Shown one piece after another: positions 40,877 through 48,844 of a stretch of DNA of 51,700 bases. The position numbers were made by a program, and so were the translations under genes. The DNA lies in assembly GCA_031411235.1 (NCBI GenBank), contig JANOAR010000298.1:1-51700 (forward strand). The letters are read 5' to 3'. The stretch is from JANOAR01 sp031411235 (GTDB lineage Bacteria; Verrucomicrobiota; Verrucomicrobiia; Verrucomicrobiales; Verrucomicrobiaceae). The first letter of the stretch is position 1, and the number at the start of each line of letters is the position of its first letter. Below the pieces are notes generated by a model. That model ran no database searches. It was not told the DNA's origin and saw nothing but the letters and a program-made list of their open reading frames with translations.

Positions 40877-42889
40877 TTAAGGCACTGCCTTCTGCGCACC
40901 TCGATAATGGTAAACGGCGAGCGTGTGAATCTCCTGCTCGGCCCATAGCGTGGCTTTTAATTGGAAGAGTTTTTCATCCGCGAGTAGCGCCATGACTTCG
41001 GGGCAGATGCCTTTGCTCAGGTCGCGCTGGCCGACGGTGAAGTAGAGTTCGCCGTGCTCGGCATCGACCTTGGCCATCAGCTCGCGCAGCGTTGCGCCGT
41101 CGCGCACATGGCCGTCGCTGCGGGGATCATAGAGGTGGATGTAGCGCCACAGGTAGCGCGTATAGACCTTCGATGGGCCAGTGAAACCCAGGGGCTCGTG
41201 CTGCCCACGCGTGAGCTGCCAGGCATTGCGATGACTCTCATAGGGCTGCGTTTCCATCAGCCGAGTGTGTGGCCATGAGGTCACAGCGGAGAGGGCTGGG
41301 AGGGCCACGACCACGGCTAGGCAAAACAGCGCCACGGGCCGCGTGGCCCCAGCAGATAGGCCACGCACGATGAGGGCATCCAGCGCATAGGCTTTAAATA
41401 TGGCCAACGGCAGCACCACGTAGAAGGAGTACCAGTAGATCCATTCGGCATTGAACAGGTACTTGAAACACAGCGCCGCGATGATGACGGACAGCGCTAC
41501 ACTCGTCCACAGCAGCCCATCCAACCGCCGCCGCAGGCAAAGCAATACGCAGCCTGTGAGCAGCAGTGCCACCTCGGCAGCGAGGCCCAGGCCTGCTATG
41601 CCGGGCTGCTTGGCGATGGCTTCATTGAGCACGGTCTCGGTGGGGTTTTCGCGGTCATCGCGTTCCCATGGCATCCCCATTACCACACCGCTGAGGCTGT
41701 TGTGCAGCCAGTGCGCATCCATCGGCTTGCCGATCAGTTGCACCAGTTTGGCCTTGGCATCCTTGATCTGCAAAGCACACGGAGTGGTGAGAAAGATGAA
41801 CAGCGCCCCGGCCATGACATTGACCGCGAGTAGCCGCGCGATGCTCGTCCAGCGCTCACGCTTCGTTGCTGGCGTACCCGATTCCATGTCACGCATTCCG
41901 TTGCTCCAGAGCAGCCAGGCACCGAGGGCGACGTTCAATGCTGCGAGCGGGTACATGACGCCCTTCCACGAGTACATGCAGAGGAACTCCAGCACGCCGA
42001 AAGCAATCCACCATCGCCAGCGCCCGGTGCGCAGGGCGAGCAGCGCTGCCCACACCAGCAAAATCAGGCAGCAGAACATGATCGAGTAGCCGCGTGCCTC
42101 GGTGCTGTAGCGAATGTGCCAGGAGTGCAGCGACAGCAGCACCGCCACGATGACACCCACGCGTGCGCTACCCAGCCAACGGAAAAAACACGCGATAATG
42201 ACCAGCGAAGCCATGCCAAAAGCGAAGGCGGGCAAGCGCGAGATCACCTCGTCGAACACTGGCTCTGGCAGACCCTTCATCGCACGCCAGGCATCGAGAG
42301 TCAGCCGCTGGAGAATGCTGAACGCATAGTGATTGCCCGCCGTGTGATCATCAAAAAACACCCGCAGCCAAGGCACCTGCATGAACTTCAATTCCCCTTG
42401 CATGTCCTTCCCCTGCACGGGCCAGTACTCGCCATGCACATACTCGCGCAGTGCCCAGCCTTCGTCGCCCCAGTAGGAGTGGCTCATGCGCGGCCAGCGT
42501 AGGATGCCCGCCGCGATGACGATGAGCAGCAGCACGGGCCAAAACCAACGCCCCGTGCGTGTGCCTAGCTGCCAGCGCGTCTCACAAACCCCACCGCCCA
42601 GCCGTCCCCACCAGCGCACCGTCAGCAGCACGAGGGCGCTCAGCGCGAGGTAAACGAATCCGCCGTAGTACAGGCCGAGCGCGAGGTAGTCGCGAAATGG
42701 CTGCGGCTTGCCGGTGGCGATGCGTGCGGCCCAGCGCTCGTCCGAGGGCACCTTCAGCTCGCGCAACAAAATGATGAGGCCAACGATGACGAGTGCATGG
42801 AAAAGCCATAGCCCACGCACGGCGTGAGTGGGGCCGGGGAGCTTGTGCCAAAGGCGGGCGAGAAGCGAAGGAGCGGGAGAATCGGACAT
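40877..42889 (-). CDS. GT-C (ArnT/PMT-like) membrane glycosyltransferase
   Basis: 670 residues with about 11-13 hydrophobic helices. The first large extracytoplasmic loop has SHSYWGDEGWALREYVHGEY, an acidic pair after the first helices as in GT39/GT83-type enzymes that use polyprenyl-phosphate sugars. Further cues are STEARGYSIMFCCLILLVWA and FGVLEFLCMYSWKG. The C-terminal 150 residues are soluble and outside the membrane. It probably moves a sugar from a lipid carrier to a protein, lipid or glycan; acceptor unknown. It stands alone, convergent with nothing nearby. Confidence 0.8.
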   Translation of the reverse strand: MSDSPAPSLLARLWHKLPGPTHAVRGLWLFHALVIVGLIILLRELKVPSDERWAARIATGKPQPFRDYLALGLYYGGFVYLALSALVLLTVRWWGRLGGGVCETRWQLGTRTGRWFWPVLLLIVIAAGILRWPRMSHSYWGDEGWALREYVHGEYWPVQGKDMQGELKFMQVPWLRVFFDDHTAGNHYAFSILQRLTLDAWRAMKGLPEPVFDEVISRLPAFAFGMASLVIIACFFRWLGSARVGVIVAVLLSLHSWHIRYSTEARGYSIMFCCLILLVWAALLALRTGRWRWWIAFGVLEFLCMYSWKGVMYPLAALNVALGAWLLWSNGMRDMESGTPATKRERWTSIARLLAVNVMAGALFIFLTTPCALQIKDAKAKLVQLIGKPMDAHWLHNSLSGVVMGMPWERDDRENPTETVLNEAIAKQPGIAGLGLAAEVALLLTGCVLLCLRRRLDGLLWTSVALSVIIAALCFKYLFNAEWIYWYSFYVVLPLAIFKAYALDALIVRGLSAGATRPVALFCLAVVVALPALSAVTSWPHTRLMETQPYESHRNAWQLTRGQHEPLGFTGPSKVYTRYLWRYIHLYDPRSDGHVRDGATLRELMAKVDAEHGELYFTVGQRDLSKGICPEVMALLADEKLFQLKATLWAEQEIHTLAVYHYRGAQKAVP

Positions 42890-42981
42890 GCGGGAGAGGG
42901 CCGCAATTCTGCCATGTATGGCAAGCGCCTGCCCACTGATTTCGGCGACGGCTCTCCCCTATTGTTGAGGTCGTCGTTGGG

Positions 42982-45900
42982 TCATTGCCGCGTCACCACT
43001 TCATCTAGGTTCAGAAGCACATTCGCTGTCATCGCATAGGCAGCTAGCTCTGCGGCTGCGCCTTTCGCTAGGGTTGCACCAACCAGCTTGGCAGCCTCAG
43101 CGGGATAGGTTTGATAAAAGGCCAGTCGCTTGGCCAACCCTGCCGTTAGCACGCTCAACTCCGCCTCTACCACAGGCCGTGAGGCCACGCGCTGCATCGC
43201 CCAGGCGATGCGTTGCTGGGGTGTGCTGCCGCCGTGGGCCAGCATCTGCGCGGCCAGCGCACGCGCCGCGTCGATGTAGGTCGTCTCATTGAGCAGGGCG
43301 AGGGCTTGCAGTGGGGTGTTGGTGCGCGAGCGCTTCACCGTGCATATCTCGCGTGTGGGGGAATCGAAGAGCAGCATCGTCGGCGGTGCCGCTGTGCGCT
43401 TCCAGATGGTGTAGAGCGTGCGGCGATACAGCCCCTCGCCCGTGTCGGCCTTGTAGCCGCGCAGGTCGCCATACTTGCTCGTCTCGTCCCACACACCTTC
43501 CGGCATAAAGGGCCGCACACTGGGGCCGCCCAGCTTTGGCACGAGTAGGCCAGAGACTGCGAGTGCTTGGTCGCGCATCAACTCGCCCGACAGGCGGAAG
43601 CGCGGGCCACGGGCGAGCAAGCGGTTGTCGGGATCGCGCTCCAGCAGCGCCTTTGAAACCGTAGATGATTGGCGGTAGGCGCGACTCATGACGATCTGCT
43701 TTTGTATCGCCTTCATATCCCAGCCCGTGCGCACGAACTCGGTGGCGAGCCAGTCGAGCAGTTCCGGGTGCGTGGGGTACTCGGCCTGCATCCCGAAGTT
43801 CTCCACCGTCTTGACGATGCCTGTGCCATAGAATTTCTCCCACTGCCGATTCACCCACACACGAGCCGTCAGCGGGTGCTCGCCGCTGACCATCCAGCGG
43901 GCGAGGCCGAGGCGATTCATCGGCTGGCCTGCGGGCATGGCGGGTAGCGACGCGGGCAAGGCGGCAGTCACTTTGCCAGCGGGCTTGTCATACTCGCCGC
44001 GCGTGAGGATGAAGGCGTCGCGCGGCTGGGGAAGCTCGGCCATGACCATGACGGTGGGTAGCGTCTTTTTGAAGGCCTCGACGGCTGCCTTGGCAGCGGC
44101 GTGGGCATCGTCGGCACGCTTCACAGGGCTGTCGATGGTGCTGCGGTAGGCAGCAGCGAGGTCGGCATTTTGCTTGGCACTGCGCTTGTCTTGAGGCGTT
44201 TTTAAAATGGCATCGACAGCCGCCAAGGCGTTGCCGCCAACAAGCTTCAGCGCGCTGGGGGCCAGCGATGAACTGCTGAGGCGGAAGCGCCCGATGTTGT
44301 GATTCGGAAAGGAGCCGTGCGTCAACTTCACCACCACGACGGAGCCCTGTGGCACGGGCGTGGCAGCGGCGAGGAGGAACATCGCGTCGGTCTTGTCGCG
44401 GCGCGTGTTGCCGTCAATGGCCCAGCCTTCGCGGCCCTTGGCTTTGGCCTTTGCCAGCGACGCGATCTCGTAGCCCTTTTGCGAATAGGTGGCGGTGGCT
44501 TGGGTCACTTTCAAAGGCTTGTCCTTGCCTGCGGCATCGCGAATGGCCACCTCCACACCTGTGAGCACGAAGTTGCCATTGTGTGCTCGGCCCAGGCTTT
44601 GATTGGCCATGCTGGCATCAGGCAGGCATTCGAGCAGCACGGCGCTGAGGCTGCCGCCCTGCACGGGCGACACGATCTCATAGGTGTCGGTGGGCGGATT
44701 GGGGCCGCTGGCGAGGTAGCTGGCATCGGGCTGCCGGGTGAGCGTGGCCCCGTTGATCGACTTGGCGCTCACGGGTTGCAGCAGATTCCACATGGCAGGC
44801 AGGGCAGTGGTTCCACTGGCATAACTTTGCTCCCAGGCAGCTACGAGTTGGGGCAGTTGCTTGGCGGCTTCTGTGGCAGCAGTGGCGGTGCTGGCCACCG
44901 CTGTATCCAGCTCGGTGAGTTTGGCGGTTTGCTCGGCATTGGGCACGTCGATGGCGGGCTCCATGTTGCCGCCGCTGCGATTGCCTGGGCCTTGGATGGT
45001 GCCGCTCTCGGGCACGTTGTTGAAGAAGGCGAATATGGCATAAAAATCCTTCTGGGAGATGGGATCAAACTTATGGTCATGGCAACGGCAGCAGTTGAAA
45101 GTGAGCGCCATCCAAGTCATGCCCGTGGTCTCGACGCGGTCGATGATGTTCTCGATACGCCACTCCTCAGCGATCAGTCCGCCTTCGCCGTTGAGCCTGT
45201 GGTTGCGATTGAAGCCCGTGGCGATCACTTGGTCGCGGGTGGCATTAGGCAGGAGATCGCCCGCGAGCTGCTCGATGGTGAAAGCATCGAATCCCTTGTT
45301 GCTATTGAAGGCCTCAATGACCCAGTCGCGCCACGGCCATTGGCTACGGCTGCTATCCGTCTGGAAGCCGTGGCTGTCGGCAAAACGCGCATAGTCGAGC
45401 CACTGCATGGCCATTTTTTCACCGTAATGGGGGGAGCGCAGGAGTCGGTCGATAGTGTTGGAAAGCACGGAGTCGGGGATGGTGGATCTCGGATTAGCCG
45501 ATGCGGCGCGACACTGAGCCGCGAAGGCTGCTGTCTCTTCAGGCGTGGGCGGCAGGCCGATGAGATCGAGCGAGAGACGACGCAGCAGTGCCTCGGGCGT
45601 GGCTTCCTGGCTGAAGCTCAGCCCTTCCTTGGCGAGTCGTTGGGCGATGAAGGCGTCGATGGGACTACCGGTTTTTCCCGGCACTTCGGGCCGCTTTGGT
45701 GCCAGGAAGGCCCAGTGCCCGGCATACTCCGCGCCCTCGCTGATCCATTGCTTGAGCACGGCTTTTTCACTCGCGCTGAGGTCTTTGTGCAGCTTGGCAG
45801 GTGGCATCACGTCGTCATCGGCGGCCGTGAGCATGACGCGTTTGATCAGTTCGCTGGCCTCGGGTTTGCCCGGCACGATGGCCACCTCGCCGGACTTGGC

Positions 45901-46086
45901 GGGCTTCGTAGCCGAGTCGAGCAGGTCGAGCCGTAGCCCGCCTTTGCGCTGTGCCTCATCACCGCCGTGGCATTGAAAACAGCGATCCGAGAGGATGGGC
46001 CGCACGTCACGATTGAACTCCAGTTTGCCAGCCGCCAGAAGAGGCAAAGGAACAACGAGGAGGAGGTAAAAGCGGCGTAAAAACAT
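42982..46086 (-). CDS. PSD1 cytochrome / DUF1549 / DUF1553 protein
   Basis: 1034 residues from ATG 46086, chosen since it begins directly with a signal peptide (RRFYLLLVVPLPLLAAG); ATG 46110 adds eight. A PSCyt1 haem domain follows (SDRCFQCHGGDEAQRKGGLR, MPPAKLHKDL), then DUF1549 (FIAQRLAKEGLSFSQEA, DYARFADSHGFQTDSSR, FNCCRCHDHKFDPISQKDFY with a second CxxCH), an inserted domain, and DUF1553 (RLGLARWMVSGEHPLTARVW, NRQWEKFYGTGIVKTVENFG, SRTNTPLQALALLNETTY). These large exported proteins are a hallmark of Planctomycetota and Verrucomicrobiota, usually next to a DUF1501 gene and a sulfatase; neither is here. Function unproved; polysaccharide oxidation or degradation is often suggested. Confidence 0.92.
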   Translation of the reverse strand: MFLRRFYLLLVVPLPLLAAGKLEFNRDVRPILSDRCFQCHGGDEAQRKGGLRLDLLDSATKPAKSGEVAIVPGKPEASELIKRVMLTAADDDVMPPAKLHKDLSASEKAVLKQWISEGAEYAGHWAFLAPKRPEVPGKTGSPIDAFIAQRLAKEGLSFSQEATPEALLRRLSLDLIGLPPTPEETAAFAAQCRAASANPRSTIPDSVLSNTIDRLLRSPHYGEKMAMQWLDYARFADSHGFQTDSSRSQWPWRDWVIEAFNSNKGFDAFTIEQLAGDLLPNATRDQVIATGFNRNHRLNGEGGLIAEEWRIENIIDRVETTGMTWMALTFNCCRCHDHKFDPISQKDFYAIFAFFNNVPESGTIQGPGNRSGGNMEPAIDVPNAEQTAKLTELDTAVASTATAATEAAKQLPQLVAAWEQSYASGTTALPAMWNLLQPVSAKSINGATLTRQPDASYLASGPNPPTDTYEIVSPVQGGSLSAVLLECLPDASMANQSLGRAHNGNFVLTGVEVAIRDAAGKDKPLKVTQATATYSQKGYEIASLAKAKAKGREGWAIDGNTRRDKTDAMFLLAAATPVPQGSVVVVKLTHGSFPNHNIGRFRLSSSSLAPSALKLVGGNALAAVDAILKTPQDKRSAKQNADLAAAYRSTIDSPVKRADDAHAAAKAAVEAFKKTLPTVMVMAELPQPRDAFILTRGEYDKPAGKVTAALPASLPAMPAGQPMNRLGLARWMVSGEHPLTARVWVNRQWEKFYGTGIVKTVENFGMQAEYPTHPELLDWLATEFVRTGWDMKAIQKQIVMSRAYRQSSTVSKALLERDPDNRLLARGPRFRLSGELMRDQALAVSGLLVPKLGGPSVRPFMPEGVWDETSKYGDLRGYKADTGEGLYRRTLYTIWKRTAAPPTMLLFDSPTREICTVKRSRTNTPLQALALLNETTYIDAARALAAQMLAHGGSTPQQRIAWAMQRVASRPVVEAELSVLTAGLAKRLAFYQTYPAEAAKLVGATLAKGAAAELAAYAMTANVLLNLDEVVTRQ

Positions 46087-46271
46087 AAGTGGGTAGAACA
46101 AACGAGCCATAGTCGAAAGGTGTTGCTGGATTCCATATTCTGCCGAGTGGGATTCGTGTCACGAAAATGAGCAGCGGTGACGTTAGGAATGCGTAGAACA
46201 CCGCCAACTTCCAGCCCTGTTCGATTTCATTTCCCCCCTCATCTATTTCACTTCATCACTGCCCGCCCGTT

Positions 46272-47021
46272 ATGCAAAAGAGCAAAATCTCCCCCCTCTC
46301 GCTGTTGGCGTTCATCGCCGCAGTCGTCCTCATGGCTGGTATCGGCTGGTATTTGAGCGGCCCTAGCTCGCCCAGCGTGCCCGCAGTTGTCGCCCCCAAG
46401 GTGCCCGCCCCAGTCGCATCGAAAGACACGCCCGCGCCGACCAAGCGCCCAACCATTGCCCCTGTGGCCGATGGAGCGGGCACACCGCCCGCCGTGCCGA
46501 TGGTGGCCCAGCCGGATGCCACGCCCAACGCGGATCAAGCCGCACGCGAGGCTGCCGACCAGAAAATAGGACTCATTCTCGCCCAAACGAACGGCGTCGA
46601 AGCCACGCGGGACAAGCTTTTGCTGCTCTTCCCTGGCCTCAACAATTACGAAAAAATCGCCGCTGCCCCCCATCTCGTGAACCTCGTGATGGATCCCGAG
46701 CTGCCGCGCTTGCTGCCTTTCTTGAAAAACCCCACGACGCCCGTCGAGGCGATGGAGACGATCTTCAACGACATGCTCAACCGCCCGCCTCAGGTGGGTT
46801 GGCCAGTGCTCATCGACGTGGCGAGCAACCCGCGCCATCCCTTCAGCGAGCGTGCCAAAGAACTGCTGACCACCATCGTGGGCGAAGACTACGGCACCGA
46901 TGTGCTGGCTTGGCGGCAAGGCATGATCAAGCAACTCAACCAGCAGGGCATCTTCCTCGATGCCGCTGGCAATGTGGTGCCAGAGCCAGATGCCCCCACA
47001 GCGACTCCTGCGGGGCAGTGA
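46272..47021 (+). CDS. Membrane-anchored hypothetical protein
   Basis: 249 residues. One N-terminal membrane helix (LSLLAFIAAVVLMAGIGWYL), a Pro/Ala/Val-rich linker (about 30-85) and a helical extracytoplasmic domain (about 95-230) with HEAT-like features (KIAAAPHLVNLVMDPELPRL, PVEAMETIFNDMLNRPPQVG, FSERAKELLTTIVGEDYG). No family recognised. The layout, an anchor plus a Pro-rich spacer, recurs in the protein at 6896 and suggests a general envelope design in this organism. Confidence 0.7.
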   Translation: MQKSKISPLSLLAFIAAVVLMAGIGWYLSGPSSPSVPAVVAPKVPAPVASKDTPAPTKRPTIAPVADGAGTPPAVPMVAQPDATPNADQAAREAADQKIGLILAQTNGVEATRDKLLLLFPGLNNYEKIAAAPHLVNLVMDPELPRLLPFLKNPTTPVEAMETIFNDMLNRPPQVGWPVLIDVASNPRHPFSERAKELLTTIVGEDYGTDVLAWRQGMIKQLNQQGIFLDAAGNVVPEPDAPTATPAGQ

Positions 47022-47134
47022 GGGTCGTTCGCCGCTCGTTGGCCCATTCGCCAGAATGGGATGTCACGGCGGCTCCTGCGCAACCTCTGTGATCGTTTGC
47101 GGCCATCCTTCTGGTCGATTACAGGCCTGGGTTC

Positions 47135-48826
47135 ATGCAATCGATCCTCGTCCGCCTCTACCGACTCGGCCTGCTCGTGGCAGCGGTAATGCTGCTGCGC
47201 TCGGCCCCGCAGCCCGTGGCCACGGCGCTGAGCGCAGAGCAGGTGCGTGATTATTTCCCCAGGGCCGCCTCTCTCACGACCCCTGACGCGACGACGGGGC
47301 AGCAGCTCGTGCTCGACGCCGCAGGCAGCAAGCTGGGCAGCGTGGCGCAGACGGCACCGCTCAGCGATAGCAGCATCGGCTACTCGGGGCCGACGAATAC
47401 CCTCATCGCCAACGATGCTGCGGGCAGTGTGCTCGGCATCCGCATCCTGCACAGCGACGACACGCCCGAGCATGTGGCCGAAGTGGTGGGCACGCGGCGC
47501 TTTTTTGCTCAGTTCAAAGACTTGCGCCTCGGCGAAACAACCGCGCTGCCACGCCTGGATGCTGTGTCTGGTGCCACGCTGACGAGTGCCGCCATCGCTG
47601 ATGGTGTGTTGGCGCGATTGGGGCAAAAAGGCAAGGCTGGCACCTCACGACGTTTCCCTGATGAGATCACGTTAGCCGAGGTACAGCAGCTCGAAGCGAA
47701 GGCGATGACACTGCAACTTGACGCGAATAAACTCGGCGTCTTCCAGGTGCTCGATGCGGAGGGCAAGATCATCGCCAATGCCCTGCGCACGGCCCCCGCA
47801 GCCGATGCGGTGATCGGCTACAAAGGGCCCAGCGACACGCTGCTGCTACTGGATGCGAAAGGCGAGCAAGTGCGTGGCATTCGCCTGCGCCGCAGCTACG
47901 ACACACAGCGCTATGTGGGCTATGTGACGGATGATGGCTACTTCATGCACCTCTTTGACAGGATGCCTGTGAGCAAGCTCGCGACTCTCGATTTCGATGC
48001 GGCCAAGATCGAAGGTGTATCGGGCGCGACCGAGACGAGCTGGAGCATGGCCGAAGGGATGAAGAAACGTGTGGCAGAGCTACTCGCTGCCTCTCCCACC
48101 GAGGTTGTGACGGGAGGCTATGCGTGGCTCGCCACTCTGCGCAGCATCCGCTGGCGTTGGCAGGACACGGGGCATCTGCTCATCCTCGCTTCGGCTTTTG
48201 CGATGGCGTTTACTAAACTGCGCGGCATCGCCTGGGTGCGGCAACTGCATCATCTCGTGCTGGTTATTTACGGCGGCTTCATCGCAGGCGAGATGCTCTC
48301 GCAAGCACTGCTCGCAGGCTGGGCGCAGCACGGCACGCCGTGGCGCAGTGCGGCGGGTATGGTGCTGCTGGGTGTGGTGGCGCTGCTCGCGCCTGTGTTC
48401 ACCCGGCGGCAGATTTACTGCCATCATCTCTGTCCGCATGGAGCCGCGCAGCAGCTACTAGCACGGCGTTTGCCCTGGCAATTGAAGGTGCCTGCTAGGC
48501 TGAGTCGCGGGTTGGAAATCGTGCCCTTCGTCTTGCTCGCCGCAGTGCTGGCCACGAGTGCCTGGGCTTGGCGGATGAACTTGAATGCGCTGGAGCCCTT
48601 CGATGCTTACAGCCTTCGCGTGGCGGGCGTGGCGACGCTGGTCATCGCCGTGGCGGGGCTGGTGGCCTCACTATTTGTGCCCATGGCTTACTGCCGCTAT
48701 GGCTGCCCCACGGGCGCGGTTTTTAAGTTGCTGCGCTTCGCGGGTGATCACGATCGACTCGGCATTCGCGACTGGCTCGCGCTGGGCTGTATCGCTTTGG
48801 TTTGGCTGGGGATGGCGGTTGGATGA
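47135..48826 (+). CDS. NosR/RnfG-like protein with two FMN-binding domains and an iron-sulfur membrane part
   Basis: 563 residues. After an N-terminal signal anchor, two FMN-binding domains each carry a flavinylation motif: RLDAVSGATLTSAA (near 150) and KIEGVSGATETSWS (near 295), where the second Thr is the usual site of covalent FMN. The C-terminal part has five or so membrane helices and two cysteine clusters, YCHHLCPHGAAQQLL and YCRYGCPTGAVFKLL, as in NapH/NosR. It should pass electrons across the inner membrane to an extracytoplasmic acceptor. The C-terminal ferredoxin of NosR is missing. An ApbE-type flavin transferase is required and not in the window. No nos genes nearby, so denitrification is not implied. 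Confidence 0.85.
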   Translation: MQSILVRLYRLGLLVAAVMLLRSAPQPVATALSAEQVRDYFPRAASLTTPDATTGQQLVLDAAGSKLGSVAQTAPLSDSSIGYSGPTNTLIANDAAGSVLGIRILHSDDTPEHVAEVVGTRRFFAQFKDLRLGETTALPRLDAVSGATLTSAAIADGVLARLGQKGKAGTSRRFPDEITLAEVQQLEAKAMTLQLDANKLGVFQVLDAEGKIIANALRTAPAADAVIGYKGPSDTLLLLDAKGEQVRGIRLRRSYDTQRYVGYVTDDGYFMHLFDRMPVSKLATLDFDAAKIEGVSGATETSWSMAEGMKKRVAELLAASPTEVVTGGYAWLATLRSIRWRWQDTGHLLILASAFAMAFTKLRGIAWVRQLHHLVLVIYGGFIAGEMLSQALLAGWAQHGTPWRSAAGMVLLGVVALLAPVFTRRQIYCHHLCPHGAAQQLLARRLPWQLKVPARLSRGLEIVPFVLLAAVLATSAWAWRMNLNALEPFDAYSLRVAGVATLVIAVAGLVASLFVPMAYCRYGCPTGAVFKLLRFAGDHDRLGIRDWLALGCIALVWLGMAVG

Positions 48827-48837
48827 TGAACCGCCAT
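48812..48837. terminator. Perfect 9-bp hairpin between convergent genes
   Basis: ATGGCGGTT (48812-48820) pairs with AACCGCCAT (48829-48837) around an 8-base loop that includes the stop codon of the NosR-like gene. No T tract follows. Placed in the 18-bp gap to the convergent hydrolase gene. Confidence 0.5.
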
Positions 48838-48844
48838 GCCTCGC

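Noticed and set aside
40630..40899. 89-residue minus-strand ORF upstream of the toxin-antitoxin-like module
   Set aside because: Arg/Leu/Pro-rich with no fold-like pattern; the overlapping plus-strand ORF is more protein-like though itself doubtful.
44299..45936. 545-residue plus-strand ORF opposite the PSD1/DUF1549 gene
   Set aside because: Antisense to a gene with clear domain motifs over its whole length; long shadow ORFs are expected at this GC content and its translation has no recognisable fold.
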